Positions 19,054-31,541 of a DNA stretch of 64,000 nucleotides are shown here, piece after piece; the first letter of the stretch is position 1; every line of letters starts with the position of its first letter. The notes beneath the pieces are model-generated. The model ran no database searches. It was not told the origin of the DNA and saw only the letters and a list, made by a program, of their open reading frames with translations. The DNA comes from Pseudomonas sp. MWU15-20650. GTDB lineage: Bacteria; Pseudomonadota; Gammaproteobacteria; Pseudomonadales; Pseudomonadaceae. The translations under genes and the position numbers were made by a program. Location: the NCBI RefSeq assembly GCF_023242475.1, contig NZ_JALJFG010000005.1:1-64000 (forward strand). Reading direction: 5' to 3'.

Positions 19054-20319
19054 TCAGTGGGCGTCGGTTGGGTGTGGCTGAGCCGGTTCGTCTTTGGTGA
19101 CGTGCTTGACCAGCTTGCCGATGCTCAAACCTTGCAGCAGGATCGACGACAGCACCACGATGTAGGTGATACTCAGCAGCAAGTCACGCTCCGGGCCCAG
19201 CGGTAGGGCCAAGGCCAGCGCCACCGAGACGCCGCCGCGCAAACCACCCCACGTGAGGATGCGGATCGTGCCGCGCGGCACTGTACGCCAGCGCCGCAGC
19301 AGCAGGATCGCCGGGGCCACCGTCAACAGGCGCGACAGCAGGATCGCCACCGCCAGCAGGCTGGCCGCGAACACGTGCAGCCAGTTGAATGGCAACAGCA
19401 GCAGCTCCATGCCGATCAGCGCGAACAGCAGGGCATTGAGCATGTCATCAAGCAATTCCCAGAAACCGTCCAGGTAGCGCCGGGTCATGTCGTTCATCGC
19501 CAGCTTGCGCCCCAGGTTGCCGATGATCAGGCCCGCCACCACCATCGCAATCGGGGCGGAGACGTGCAGCTCGGAGGCCATGGCCGAGCCGCCAATCACC
19601 AGGGCAAGGGTCAGCATGACTTCGATCTGGTGCTGTTCGATGCTCTTGATCATCAGGTACACGAGGTAGCCGATCAGCCCGCCAAAGACCACGCCGCCAA
19701 TGGCTTCGTGGGCAAACAGCATGGCGGTGGCGCCCACGGTGGGGGTCTCACCTAGCTGCGCGATACCCAACAGCACGGTAAAGACCACCACCGCTGTGCC
19801 GTCGTTGAACAGCGACTCGCCGACGATGGTGGTTTTCAACGGTTTTGACGCATTGGCGGTACGCAACACGCCGAGCACCGCGATCGGGTCGGTGGGGGAG
19901 ATCAGTGCACCGAACAGCAGGCAGTAGAGAAAGCTCACGTGCCAGCCAAACAGGGCAAAGATGTAGTACGCCAGGCTGCCGATCACCACGGTGGCGATCA
20001 ATACGCCCAAGGTCGCCAGCAGGCCGATGGGCCAGCGGTAGCTGCGCAGGTCGTTCAAGTTGACGTGCAAGGCGCCGGCGAACAGCAGGAACGAGAGCAT
20101 CCAGTTCATCAGCAAATCGCCGAAGTCGATCTGGCCGATCAGTAGCTGGATACGCTCTTCCAGGCCCGGGTAGCCGAGCACGCTCAGCCCTTGCAGGATC
20201 AGGGAAAACAGCAGTGCGGTGACCATCACTCCGATGGTTGGCGGTAGGCCGATAAACCGGAAGTTCACATAAGTGAGCAAGGTGGTGAGGCAAATGAAGG
20301 CGGCAACAAGTTCAAGCAT
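19054..20319 (-). CDS. CPA1-family sodium/proton antiporter (NhaP-type)
   Basis: A 421-residue membrane protein with about 11-12 hydrophobic helices and a short charged tail. Characteristic segments are FGALISPTDPIAVLGVLR and the ion-site GESLFNDGTAVVVF. The start at 20319 (MLELVAAFICLTTLL) opens on the first membrane helix after an AAGGA site; an extension to 20418 would add a non-hydrophobic N-terminus. It exchanges Na+ or K+ for protons across the inner membrane. It is convergent with the DUF3857 gene. Confidence 0.9.
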   Translation of the reverse strand: MLELVAAFICLTTLLTYVNFRFIGLPPTIGVMVTALLFSLILQGLSVLGYPGLEERIQLLIGQIDFGDLLMNWMLSFLLFAGALHVNLNDLRSYRWPIGLLATLGVLIATVVIGSLAYYIFALFGWHVSFLYCLLFGALISPTDPIAVLGVLRTANASKPLKTTIVGESLFNDGTAVVVFTVLLGIAQLGETPTVGATAMLFAHEAIGGVVFGGLIGYLVYLMIKSIEQHQIEVMLTLALVIGGSAMASELHVSAPIAMVVAGLIIGNLGRKLAMNDMTRRYLDGFWELLDDMLNALLFALIGMELLLLPFNWLHVFAASLLAVAILLSRLLTVAPAILLLRRWRTVPRGTIRILTWGGLRGGVSVALALALPLGPERDLLLSITYIVVLSSILLQGLSIGKLVKHVTKDEPAQPHPTDAH

Positions 20320-20475
20320 CCGGGGTCCTTTGGATAGAAGAGTGGAATGAGGTTGGTCGCTCCCACGCTGACTCATGTAGAAAAATGGCGTCCGGTACCG
20401 GCGTAGCGGGTGCGCCAAAGCGGTGTTTAGTATAAACAGGTGCAGTTACATGACGAATCAATTAGGGAGGTTCGG

Positions 20476-20847
20476 GTGGTCGCGAGAGTCCTGGTACTGA
20501 TCGCAGCGCTGTTGCATGCGACGTGAAATACCTTGCTTAAGTTCAGTGGCGAGCGCCTGTTGGTGATTGCCTGCATGGACAGCGTGGCGTTGCTGTTCGT
20601 GGTATTTGCGGTGGGATTTGTGTCCTTGCCGCCACTGGAAATCTGGCCGTGGATCATCGCCTCGGCGTTGTTTGAGTTGCTCTATCGTTATGTGTTGATC
20701 TGGCGGGGCGGGGGCGGCGACCGGTTGTCCTGGTCAATGTTGCCGGTGATGTTGTTTGGCATGCGTTACCTGAAAGAACCTTTCGGCCGGCCACGGCTCA
20801 TAGCCTGTGGGTGGGTGTTGATCGGCATGTTCGTGATGAAACTCTAA
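20476..20847 (+). pseudogene. Broken EamA/DMT-family transporter
   Basis: Translation from GTG at 20476, behind GGGAGG, gives VARVLVLIAALLHAT, then a TGA stop at 20524-20526, then NTLLKFSGERLL. In intact relatives that position is a tryptophan (HATWNTLLK), so TGG has become TGA. The remaining frame is only about 105 residues. The N-terminal transporter segment ends near ASALFELLYRYVLIW. It then runs almost directly into a C-terminal-like piece (RYLKEPFGRPRLIACGWVLIG), so roughly 150 residues of a normal 280-300 residue DMT protein are missing. It carries both a nonsense mutation and an internal deletion. Confidence 0.8.
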
Positions 20848-20877
20848 CCGTCGGATAAAACAACAAAGGAATAGGTT

Positions 20878-21264
20878 ATGACAGTCGCTTTCTGGTGTGT
20901 GTTGATCGCAATCTTCCTGCCTTACGTGTGTACCGCTGTGGCCAAGTTCAGCGGTGGCAAGTTCGGGCCACGGAATAACCACGACCCGCGTGCCTTCCTG
21001 GAAACCGTCGAAGGGGCCGCCAAGCGCGCCCATAATGCACAACTCAACAGTTTCGAAGTCACCCCGGCATTTGCAGCAGCGGTGATTATTGCGCACCTTG
21101 CCGGCACGGCGTCGCTGGTGACCATCAACGTACTGGCGGTGTTGTTTATCACCAGCCGCCTGCTGTACATCATTTGCTACCTGGCGGACTGGGCGATGCT
21201 GCGCTCGCTGGTATGGGCGGTGGGGATGGCGTTGATTGCGAGTTTCTTCTTTGTCTCGATCTAA
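20878..21264 (+). CDS. MAPEG family membrane protein
   Basis: A 128-residue protein with four predicted membrane helices. It has the MAPEG arrangement: an N-terminal helix, the polar NNHDPRAFLETVEGAAKRAHNAQLNSFE loop containing the family's conserved asparagine/glutamate cluster, and three further helices. Eukaryotic relatives are glutathione-dependent; bacterial roles are mostly unknown. It follows the broken transporter by 30 bp on the same strand and may have been co-transcribed with it. Confidence 0.88.
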   Translation: MTVAFWCVLIAIFLPYVCTAVAKFSGGKFGPRNNHDPRAFLETVEGAAKRAHNAQLNSFEVTPAFAAAVIIAHLAGTASLVTINVLAVLFITSRLLYIICYLADWAMLRSLVWAVGMALIASFFFVSI

Positions 21265-21281
21265 GCGCTGACGCACGCCTT

Positions 21282-21311
21282 GTGTGGGAGGGGGCACGCT
21301 CCCTCCCACAG
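21282..21311. repeat. REP hairpin
   Basis: An inverted repeat, TGTGGGAGGGGGC/GCTCCCTCCCACA, between the convergent MAPEG and mltA genes. Confidence 0.85.
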
Positions 21312-21328
21312 TTGATCTTCAGCGTCTG

Positions 21329-22513
21329 TCAGGTTCCAGCGGGCGCATCCGGCACGTGCGGCAATGCCGTGCCCTTGGGCCACAACATCCAGATCTGCCC
21401 CTGTTGCTTCATGTTCCCCGCCAGCTCGCCCGCGGCATCACCCGTCCCCCAGAACAAGTCTGCACGCACTTCGCCGGTGATGGCGCCGCCTGTGTCCTGG
21501 GCCGCGACCGGCCTTGCGATCGGCGAACCATCGGGTTTGGTGGTCGACAGCCACAACAGGCTACCCAGTGGTATCACCTTACGATCCACGGCGACGCTGT
21601 AGCCGGCGGTCAATGGCACGTTCAGCGAACCGCGCGGGCCTTCGTTACTGTCGGGGCGGGCGCTGAAGAATACGTAGCTGGGGTTGCTCGCCAACAGCTG
21701 CGCAATGCGCTGCGGGTGCGCCTTGGCCCAGGCGCTGATGGCGCCCATGGTCACGTCTTCTTTTTTCAACTCGCCTTGCTCCACCAGCCAACGGCCGATA
21801 GGGCGGTAGGGGTAGCCGTTCTGGTCGCCATAGCCCACGCGCAGTTGGCGCCCGCCGGCCAGTTGAATGCGCCCCGAACCCTGGATTTGCAGGAATTGCA
21901 GGTCCATCGGGTTGGTCAGCCAGGCAATCGGCTTGGCGGTCGAGCCTTGACCATTGATGGTGCTGGCATCGTCATAGGGCTTGAGCACTCGACCTTCCAG
22001 GCGCCCCCGCAGGCGCTTGCCCTTGAGTTCCGGGTAGATGCTTTCCAGGTTGACGATAATCAGGTCGTCCGGCACGCCGTACACCGGTACGTGGGCGCTG
22101 GCGGTTTCGGTCAGGCTGCCGGGGTAGACCGGTTCGTAGTAGCCGGTGATCAAGCCGTTCGGTGTGTTGTCGGCCGAACGCAGGCCGAATACATCCAGGC
22201 GCTCTTTGAGGAAACTGCGAACTGCCACGGCATCGCCTGGCACGGTGGTCGCTGCCGCGCAGGTCGTGCCCCATACAGGGTCGGCCTTGAGGCGCTGGCA
22301 GGCGCTGCGCCAGGATTCAAAACCGGCCAGCAAATCGCTGTCGGCAACAGCGGGCAAGGCTTCCCACGGTGCACTCACGTAGGTGGCGACGGCGTGAGGC
22401 TTCGAAGTTTCATGTTGGCCGGCGTCCTTGCCTGCATCGCAGCCAGCCAGCAGTGCGAACATTGGCAGAGCCCACGCCAGGCGGCGGCTCCAAGGTTTCA
22501 ATGGGACATTCAT
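21329..22513 (-). CDS. mltA: Membrane-bound lytic murein transglycosylase A
   Basis: A 394-residue outer-membrane lipoprotein that cleaves peptidoglycan glycan strands to 1,6-anhydro-muropeptides. The lipobox LLAGC lies at the end of a 25-residue signal (start at 22513). The MltA domain includes GLITGYYEPVYPGSL. The C-terminal 3D domain contains PLGSLLWL and the aspartate-rich AQDTGGAITGEVRADLFWG. Length is typical. It is monocistronic and divergent from the cytochrome c'-like gene. Confidence 0.95.
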   Translation of the reverse strand: MNVPLKPWSRRLAWALPMFALLAGCDAGKDAGQHETSKPHAVATYVSAPWEALPAVADSDLLAGFESWRSACQRLKADPVWGTTCAAATTVPGDAVAVRSFLKERLDVFGLRSADNTPNGLITGYYEPVYPGSLTETASAHVPVYGVPDDLIIVNLESIYPELKGKRLRGRLEGRVLKPYDDASTINGQGSTAKPIAWLTNPMDLQFLQIQGSGRIQLAGGRQLRVGYGDQNGYPYRPIGRWLVEQGELKKEDVTMGAISAWAKAHPQRIAQLLASNPSYVFFSARPDSNEGPRGSLNVPLTAGYSVAVDRKVIPLGSLLWLSTTKPDGSPIARPVAAQDTGGAITGEVRADLFWGTGDAAGELAGNMKQQGQIWMLWPKGTALPHVPDAPAGT

Positions 22514-22642
22514 ACACGTTATTCCTGAAGCGATTGCCCGCACGCCAACGTATTCGGGCAACCCTTGTTATTAATAGGGCTATTGGTCTTTGTGGGCGGG
22601 GCGAGGATACTGGCCGCCGTTTCCCGTGACCTTGAAGCCATC

Positions 22643-23092
22643 ATGATTCTAAAAAAACTGACCGTTGTATTGCTGGCCTGCCTGACCTTGTCCGCCTGCG
22701 GCGGTGTTGATCCCAATTCCCCGCTGGGCCAGCGCAAGGCGATCTTCAAGCAGATGCTCAAGACCGGCGAGGACCTGGGCGGCATGTTGCGTGGGCGTAT
22801 CCCGTTCGACGGCGCCAAGTTCGCTGACGGCGCGGTCAAGCTGGATGCGTTGTCCCATGAGCCGTGGAAACACTTCCCCAGCGTGCGCGAAGAGGACCAC
22901 ACCAGCGCCAAGGACAATGTGTGGCAACAGCAGGCACGTTTCCAGGAGCTGGCCCGCAACCTTGAAGCGGCCACCGGTGAGTTGGTGACCGTGAGCCAGG
23001 TTCAGCCCTACAAGGCCAGTAACCTGGGGCCGGCGGTGCAGAAAGTCGAAGATGCCTGCACGGCTTGTCATAAGCAGTTTCGCGACCACTGA
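22643..23092 (+). CDS. Cytochrome c'-like lipoprotein
   Basis: A 149-residue protein of the four-helix cytochrome c'/c556 type. A lipobox (LTLSAC) follows the signal sequence, so it is membrane-anchored rather than soluble. The single haem-binding CTACHK motif sits near the C-terminus (VEDACTACHKQFRDH), as in cytochromes c'. The start at 22643 gives a good lipoprotein signal; the open frame upstream to 22565 overlaps the mltA promoter side. Possible roles are gas binding or electron transfer; none can be assigned from context. Confidence 0.85.
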   Translation: MILKKLTVVLLACLTLSACGGVDPNSPLGQRKAIFKQMLKTGEDLGGMLRGRIPFDGAKFADGAVKLDALSHEPWKHFPSVREEDHTSAKDNVWQQQARFQELARNLEAATGELVTVSQVQPYKASNLGPAVQKVEDACTACHKQFRDH

Positions 23093-23098
23093 CCGGTT

Positions 23099-23494
23099 TT
23101 ACTGGTCGAGCTCTTCCACCGCGTCCTGCAGTTCTTTGCGGGACTGGGCGAGCTTGTCTTTACGCTTGTTGATTTTGTCTGCGTCGCCTTTTTTCATGGC
23201 CTTGTCGAGGTCTGCCTGACGGCGGCTGACTTCATGCTTGGCGTCCAACACCTTGTTCTCGCGCTCTTTGCGCAAGGATGCATCGGTGCAATGGGCGGTG
23301 ACTTCACTCAGGGCTTTTTCCAGGCCGGCTTGCTGTTCGCTATTGCCATGGGCCTTGGCCTGTTCGATCTGGGTGCTGATGGCTTGGCGCTTGGCGGCGC
23401 AGCCGGTGAGTGGTTGGGCTTCTTCGGCGGCCAGCAGCGGCGTGGCCATGAAGCTTGCGATGGTCAGCAAGGCAAAGGGGGCGAGAAATTTCAT
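23099..23494 (-). CDS. DUF1090 family periplasmic protein
   Basis: A 131-residue exported protein. The signal peptide ends near PLLAAEE. The mature part has the DUF1090 pattern: GCAAKRQAISTQIEQAKAHG, HCTDASLRKERENKV, then a highly charged K/D/E-rich helical C-terminus that probably forms a coiled coil. Two cysteines (in GCAAK and HCTD) may form a disulfide. The stop is 6 bp from the convergent cytochrome gene. It lies downstream of ligB on the same strand. Confidence 0.85.
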   Translation of the reverse strand: MKFLAPFALLTIASFMATPLLAAEEAQPLTGCAAKRQAISTQIEQAKAHGNSEQQAGLEKALSEVTAHCTDASLRKERENKVLDAKHEVSRRQADLDKAMKKGDADKINKRKDKLAQSRKELQDAVEELDQ

Positions 23495-23533
23495 ATAAAG
23501 CTCCAAGGTCGCAATCAGGTGGCCGGTTCGGGT

Positions 23534-25294
<1,761 letters not shown>

Positions 25295-25645
25295 TTACTT
25301 GAACAGGCCACCCAAGGCTTTCACTGCATCATTGTTTTGAACCTTGGCCTGCTGCTTTTGCTGGCCGGCGTCGACTTTGGCCTGGGACTCGGCGAGTTTG
25401 TTACAGCCTTTGTTGACCTGCTCCAGCGCGGCCTCAAACGCCTTTACTTTCAAGATGTCGTTTTTGGCGTTGGCCGCATCGATCTTGGTTTGCAGGTCTT
25501 TGGCTTGTTGCTGGCAGTCGCCGGTATTGCCGCTACCCAGTTGGGAACCCAGGGCACCGCTCAGGGCGCTCAGGTCTGCGGCGTGAGCCGGCAGAGTGAA
25601 CAGGCTGACCAGCAGGGCGACAGGGGCGAGCGTGGAAATGCGCAT
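25295..25645 (-). CDS. Small DUF1090-like periplasmic protein
   Basis: A 116-residue exported protein. The signal peptide (MRISTLAPVALLVSLFTLPA) is cleaved near AHA. The mature part is short, helical and Q/K/A-rich, with two cysteines in GDCQQQAKDLQTKI and NKGCNKLAES. The spacing of the cysteines and the AKN-rich helix recall the first half of DUF1090, as in the gene at 23099-23494, but the charged C-terminal half is missing. It is followed by a terminator. The function is unknown. Confidence 0.75.
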   Translation of the reverse strand: MRISTLAPVALLVSLFTLPAHAADLSALSGALGSQLGSGNTGDCQQQAKDLQTKIDAANAKNDILKVKAFEAALEQVNKGCNKLAESQAKVDAGQQKQQAKVQNNDAVKALGGLFK

Positions 25646-25815
25646 GAAAAACCTCAATGTTCGATTGCCTGCGCGTTTATCGGTCCCAGGCGGGCGCAGT
25701 GCAATATCCAAATTAAGGTGAGCGGCCCGGGAGGGCGCGGATTCTAGAGGGCCATTATTTGGCCTGCAAGGTTTGGATCCAAAAAATGTGAGCTCGCTGC
25801 AAATTTTCCGGCAAT

Positions 25816-25849
25816 AAAAAGCCCCGCCGGGAAAACCCGGCAGGGCTTT
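25816..25849 (-). terminator. metK terminator
   Basis: A GC-rich hairpin AAAGCCCCGCCGGG/CCCGGCAGGGCTTT with an A-rich loop, 16 bp past the metK stop, and a T run on the minus strand. Confidence 0.88.
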
Positions 25850-25864
25850 GGGTGCTGCGAACGA

Positions 25865-27055
<1,191 letters not shown>

Positions 27056-27074
27056 CTCGATGTTTTCCTGATAT

Positions 27075-28070
27075 TTACCGATGGTGAGTGTCGCCAGCCG
27101 GTCGCTGAAAATGGCGGACCTGGATCTGGAAACCATTACGTAAACCTACATAGAGGCTTTCCCCGGGAACGAGTCCCGCAGCGGTGGCCCAACGGGCCAA
27201 ATCGTCCTGTTCAAAACCCAACCAGAGATCACCGCAGGCCTCCTTGGCCCAATTCTGGTTGTGGCTGCATAAATCCGTAACCAGCAGGCTACCGCCGGGG
27301 TGCAGCAACCCGGCCATTTGCTTGAGGGCGTCGGCGGGGGCGGCGAAATGGTGCAAGACCATGTTCAGCACCACGCAATCGGCCCGCAGGCTGGTGTCAC
27401 TCAAGGCGTCGGCCAACTGCAGGCTGACATTGCCCAGGGCTTCGCGCTCACAGAGCTGGCGTGCCAGTTCCAGCATCGCCGGGCTGTTGTCCAGCGCCGT
27501 CACCTGCGTAAAACGCCGCGCCAGCTCCGGTAGGAAACCGCCATCGCCAGGGCCGACTTCCAAGGCCGTGGCCCCCTTACTGAAGCTCAGCTTGTCCAGC
27601 AGCGCCAGTACGCTTTCGCGGTACTGGGCCAGCCCGGCAATCAGGTCCTGTTGGGCGCGAAACTTCTCGGCGGTCCGTGAGAAAAAGTCCTGGCTGGCGG
27701 CGGCACGTTGTCCGTGTACCTGGCCGATACGCGACTGCACATCGCTGGGCAGGCCCAGGTTGTCCACTTCTTCGAGCAAGGCGGCGTGCAGCTTGCCGCC
27801 CAGCAGCTCGGTATGGGGCAGGGCGCGGCGGTAAAAAATGGCATTGCCTTCGCGACGGGTGGCCACCAGGTCGGCCTGGGCCAGCACCTTCAGATGATGG
27901 CTCATGCCGGACTGGCCGATCGCGAAGATCTGCGCCAGTTCCAGTACGCCGAACGAGTCGTTGGCCAGTGCGCGCAATACGTTCAAACGCAACGGATCAC
28001 CAGCGGCCTTGCATAAGGCAGCCAGTTCATCGCCGTCGTCGGGACGCAGGGAGGGCACGGGTAGGTTCAT
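27075..28070 (-). CDS. sahR: ArsR-type regulator fused to a SAM-dependent methyltransferase domain (SahR-like)
   Basis: A 331-residue fusion. Residues about 10-90 are an ArsR winged helix ([20 protein letters not shown], then [18 protein letters not shown] and a wing). Residues about 145-310 are a class I methyltransferase fold with the SAM/SAH-binding motif [16 protein letters not shown] and [12 protein letters not shown]. Gene order (before metK, divergent from tkt) matches PA0547. SahR is a described ArsR-family regulator of methionine-cycle genes that responds to SAH. I infer that the methyltransferase domain acts as the ligand sensor. A perfect 26-bp palindrome lies about 40 bp upstream, implying autoregulation. 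Confidence 0.85.
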   Translation of the reverse strand: MNLPVPSLRPDDGDELAALCKAAGDPLRLNVLRALANDSFGVLELAQIFAIGQSGMSHHLKVLAQADLVATRREGNAIFYRRALPHTELLGGKLHAALLEEVDNLGLPSDVQSRIGQVHGQRAAASQDFFSRTAEKFRAQQDLIAGLAQYRESVLALLDKLSFSKGATALEVGPGDGGFLPELARRFTQVTALDNSPAMLELARQLCEREALGNVSLQLADALSDTSLRADCVVLNMVLHHFAAPADALKQMAGLLHPGGSLLVTDLCSHNQNWAKEACGDLWLGFEQDDLARWATAAGLVPGESLYVGLRNGFQIQVRHFQRPAGDTHHR

Positions 28071-28110
28071 AAGGCCAGCAGTCTAGTGACGGCTGGAAAT
28101 CCCTGCAAGG

Positions 28111-28136
28111 TCAATATCAAAAAGTTTTGATATTGA
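28111..28136. promoter_or_regulatory. Perfect palindromic operator, sahR-metK / tkt intergenic region
   Basis: TCAATATCAAAA-AG-TTTTGATATTGA, a 12-bp perfect inverted repeat with a 2-bp centre. It lies 40 bp before the sahR start and about 195 bp before tkt. Symmetry and position fit an ArsR-type dimer site. No second copy is seen near ahcY or metF. Confidence 0.8.
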
Positions 28137-28329
28137 TCGATAAGTGGTGGTTATAAGGCGTTGCTATAACCTTTAGACGAACCAGTGAAAGGTTTCTGCA
28201 GGCGATTGCCGGCCAAAGCACAGGAAAAACACCCTCAAGTGACTATCTGTCATTGCCCGCAGGCGGTGGCTGAGGGAAAATGCCGGTCCTTTTTTCCGTT
28301 TCTTTTCAGCAAACTCCAGGAGATCAGCG

Positions 28330-30327
28330 ATGCCCAGCCGTCGTGAGCGTGCCAACGCCATTCGTGCCCTCAGCATGGATGCCGTGCAAAAAGCCAACAG
28401 CGGCCATCCCGGTGCCCCGATGGGCATGGCGGATATCGCCGAGGTACTTTGGCGTGACTACCTGAAACACAACCCGAGCAACCCATCGTTCGCCGACCGT
28501 GACCGCTTCGTGCTGTCCAACGGCCACGGCTCGATGCTGATCTACTCGCTGTTGCACCTGACCGGCTACGACGTCACCATCGATGACCTCAAGAGCTTCC
28601 GCCAGCTGCACAGCCGCACCCCGGGCCACCCGGAATTCGGCTACACCCCAGGCGTAGAGACCACCACCGGCCCACTGGGCCAGGGCCTGGCCAACGCCGT
28701 GGGTTTTGCCCTGGCTGAAAAAGTCCTGGGCGCGCAGTTCAACCGCCCTGGCCACGACATCGTCGACCACCACACCTATGTGTTCCTGGGTGATGGCTGC
28801 ATGATGGAAGGCATTTCCCACGAAGTCGCTTCCCTGGCCGGTACTCTGGGCCTGGGCAAGCTGATTGCCTTCTACGATGACAACGGTATCTCCATCGACG
28901 GCGAAGTCGAAGGCTGGTTCACCGATGACACCCCCAAGCGTTTCGAAGCCTACAACTGGCAGGTGATCCGCAACGTCGATGGTCACGATCCGGAAGAGAT
29001 CAAGACCGCGATCGACACCGCTCGCAAGAGCGCGCAGCCGACCCTGATCTGCTGCAAGACCACCATCGGTTTCGGTTCGCCGAACAAGCAGGGTAAAGAA
29101 GACTGCCACGGCGCCCCGCTGGGTGACGCGGAAATCGCCCTGACCCGTGAAGCCTTGAAGTGGAACCACGGCCCATTTGAAATCCCGGCCGACATCTATG
29201 CCGAGTGGGATGCCAAGGAAAAAGGCCTGGCGACCGAAGCCGAGTGGGACCAGCGTTTTGCTGCCTACTCTGCTGAGTTCCCTGAGTTGGCCAACGAACT
29301 GGTACGCCGCCTGGCCGGCGACCTGCCTGCCGACTTCTCGGAAAAAGCCTCGGCCTACATCGCCGAAGTCGCGGCCAAGGGCGAGACCATCGCCAGCCGT
29401 AAAGCCAGCCAGAACACCCTGAACGCCTTTGGCCCTCTGCTGCCTGAGATCCTCGGCGGTTCGGCTGACCTGGCCGGTTCCAACCTGACCCTGTGGAAAG
29501 GTTGCAAAGGTGTCTCGGCCGAAGACGCCAGCGGCAACTACATGTACTACGGCGTGCGTGAGTTCGGCATGAGCGCCATCATGAACGGCGTGTCCCTGCA
29601 CGGTGGCCTGGTGCCTTACGGCGCGACCTTCCTGATGTTCATGGAATACGCACGCAACGCCGTGCGTATGGCTGCGCTGATGAAGAAGCGTGTGATCCAT
29701 GTGTACACCCACGACTCCATCGGCCTGGGCGAAGATGGCCCGACGCACCAGCCAGTCGAGCAACTGACCAGCTTGCGTACCACGCCAAACCTGGACACCT
29801 GGCGCCCAGCCGACGCGGTTGAATCCGCTGTGGCCTGGAAGCACGCCATCGAGCGCAAGGACGGCCCTTCGGCGCTGATCTTCTCGCGCCAGAACCTGCA
29901 ACACCAGGTTCGCACCGACGCGCAGATCGCCGACATCAGCCGTGGCGGCTATGTGCTCAAGGACTGCATCGGCGAGCCGGAGCTGATCCTGATCTCCACC
30001 GGTTCCGAAGTGGGCCTGACCGTTCAAGCCTACGACAAGCTGACCGAGCAAGGCCGCAAGGTCCGTGTGGTATCGATGCCTTGCACCAGCGTGTTCGAAG
30101 CTCAGGACGCAGGCTACAAGCAATCGGTATTGCCGCTGCAGGTCAGCGCGCGTATCGCCATCGAAGCGGCTCACGCCGACTACTGGTACAAGTACGTGGG
30201 CCTGGAAGGCCGCGTGATCGGCATGACCACCTACGGTGAGTCGGCGCCGGCGCCAGCGTTGTTCGAAGAGTTCGGCTTCACCCTGGAAAACATCCTGGGT
30301 CAGGCTGAAGAGCTGCTGGAAGACTAA
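28330..30327 (+). CDS. tkt: Transketolase
   Basis: A 665-residue thiamine diphosphate enzyme of the pentose phosphate pathway. N-terminal [21 protein letters not shown], the ThDP-binding [14 protein letters not shown], and central [18 protein letters not shown] are diagnostic. It starts after an AGGAG site. It heads the tkt-epd-pgk-fba block of carbon metabolism, a conserved Pseudomonas order. The upstream gap holds the SahR-type palindrome, so co-regulation with metK is possible. Confidence 0.97.
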   Translation: MPSRRERANAIRALSMDAVQKANSGHPGAPMGMADIAEVLWRDYLKHNPSNPSFADRDRFVLSNGHGSMLIYSLLHLTGYDVTIDDLKSFRQLHSRTPGHPEFGYTPGVETTTGPLGQGLANAVGFALAEKVLGAQFNRPGHDIVDHHTYVFLGDGCMMEGISHEVASLAGTLGLGKLIAFYDDNGISIDGEVEGWFTDDTPKRFEAYNWQVIRNVDGHDPEEIKTAIDTARKSAQPTLICCKTTIGFGSPNKQGKEDCHGAPLGDAEIALTREALKWNHGPFEIPADIYAEWDAKEKGLATEAEWDQRFAAYSAEFPELANELVRRLAGDLPADFSEKASAYIAEVAAKGETIASRKASQNTLNAFGPLLPEILGGSADLAGSNLTLWKGCKGVSAEDASGNYMYYGVREFGMSAIMNGVSLHGGLVPYGATFLMFMEYARNAVRMAALMKKRVIHVYTHDSIGLGEDGPTHQPVEQLTSLRTTPNLDTWRPADAVESAVAWKHAIERKDGPSALIFSRQNLQHQVRTDAQIADISRGGYVLKDCIGEPELILISTGSEVGLTVQAYDKLTEQGRKVRVVSMPCTSVFEAQDAGYKQSVLPLQVSARIAIEAAHADYWYKYVGLEGRVIGMTTYGESAPAPALFEEFGFTLENILGQAEELLED

Positions 30328-30358
30328 GGCTGTAGATTGGGGTGGTTGTACCGGCCTC

Positions 30359-30422
30359 TTCGCGAGCAAGCCCGCTCCCACATTGGAATGCAATCTAATG
30401 TGGGAGCGGGCTTGCTCGCGAA
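30359..30422. repeat. Perfect REP inverted pair between tkt and epd
   Basis: A 26-bp arm (TTCGCGAGCAAGCCCGCTCC and 6 more bases) is repeated exactly in inverse orientation after a 12-nt spacer. An RNA copy would form a 26-bp hairpin inside the tkt-epd transcript. Confidence 0.92.
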
Positions 30423-30468
30423 GGCGGCGGCACATTCACCCCATTATCCATTGGTAATCGAGAACCCC

Positions 30469-31524
30469 ATGCCTCTACCGCGTCCCTACAAAGTTGCACT
30501 CAACGGCTACGGCCGCATTGGTCGTTGCGTCTTGCGTGCTCTGTTCGAGCGAGGGGCGGCGGCCGGGTTTGAAATTGTTGCGATCAACGATTTGGCCGAC
30601 ATGGCCAGCATCGAATACCTGACACGCTTTGACTCCACCCACGGCCGGTTCCCCGGTGAAGTGCGAGTCGACGGTGATTGTCTGCATATTAATGGCGACT
30701 GCGTGAAGGTGTTGCGCAGTTCCACCCCCGAGGGCATCGACTGGGCGGCGCTGGGCGTCGACCTGGTGTTGGAATGCTCCGGTGCCTATCACACCCGTGC
30801 CGACGGCCAGCGATTCCTCGACGCCGGCGCACCGCGTGTGTTGTTTTCCCAGCCGATGGCCAGCGAGGCGGATGTCGACGCGACCATCGTCTACGGCATC
30901 AACCAGGATTGCCTGACCGGCGATGAGCGGCTGGTGTCCAACGCTTCGTGTACCACCAACTGCAGCGTGCCGCTGTTGCGCCTGCTGGATCAGGCGATCG
31001 GCCTGGATTACGTGTCGATCACTACCATTCACTCGGCCATGAACGACCAGCCGGTGATCGACGCCTATCACCATGAAGACCTGCGCCGCACACGCTCGGC
31101 GTTCCAGTCGGTGATTCCGGTGTCCACCGGCTTGGCGCGTGGCATCGAGCGTCTGTTGCCGGAACTTGCCGGGCGAATCCAGGCCAAAGCCGTACGGGTG
31201 CCGACGGTGAACGTGTCCTGCCTGGATATCACCATGCAAACCGTCAGCGACACGGATGCGACGGAGGTCAACCGGATCTTGCGCGACGCCGCCACCAGCG
31301 GCCCGCTCAAAGGCTTGTTGGCCTACACCGAGTTGCCGCATGCCAGCTGTGATTTCAACCATGACCCACATTCGGCGATTGTCGATGCCAGCCAGACCCG
31401 CGTTTCCGGCCCGAGGCTGGTGAACATCCTGGCCTGGTTCGACAACGAATGGGGCTTTGCCAACCGCATGTTGGATGTTGCCGAACACTATCTGCACATT
31501 GCTTCTAAACAACCTCAACAGTAA
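30469..31524 (+). CDS. epd: D-erythrose-4-phosphate dehydrogenase
   Basis: A 351-residue member of the GAPDH family that feeds pyridoxal phosphate synthesis. It has the NAD-binding [18 protein letters not shown] start, the catalytic [14 protein letters not shown], and the C-terminal [14 protein letters not shown]. The start at 30469 ([13 protein letters not shown]) is preferred over the open frame upstream, which is REP sequence. Gene order tkt-epd-pgk identifies it as Epd rather than GapA. It lies 17 bp before pgk. Confidence 0.92.
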   Translation: MPLPRPYKVALNGYGRIGRCVLRALFERGAAAGFEIVAINDLADMASIEYLTRFDSTHGRFPGEVRVDGDCLHINGDCVKVLRSSTPEGIDWAALGVDLVLECSGAYHTRADGQRFLDAGAPRVLFSQPMASEADVDATIVYGINQDCLTGDERLVSNASCTTNCSVPLLRLLDQAIGLDYVSITTIHSAMNDQPVIDAYHHEDLRRTRSAFQSVIPVSTGLARGIERLLPELAGRIQAKAVRVPTVNVSCLDITMQTVSDTDATEVNRILRDAATSGPLKGLLAYTELPHASCDFNHDPHSAIVDASQTRVSGPRLVNILAWFDNEWGFANRMLDVAEHYLHIASKQPQQ

Positions 31525-31541
31525 TTCAGGAACTGCGACCC

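Noticed and set aside
28324..30435. Long open frame antisense to tkt (about 700 codons)
   Set aside because: It mirrors the codon pattern of tkt. The protein has no recognisable family, while the plus-strand transketolase motifs are unmistakable.
30469..31524. GAPDH (gapA) annotation
   Set aside because: Gene order (tkt-epd-pgk) and sequence favour erythrose-4-phosphate dehydrogenase.
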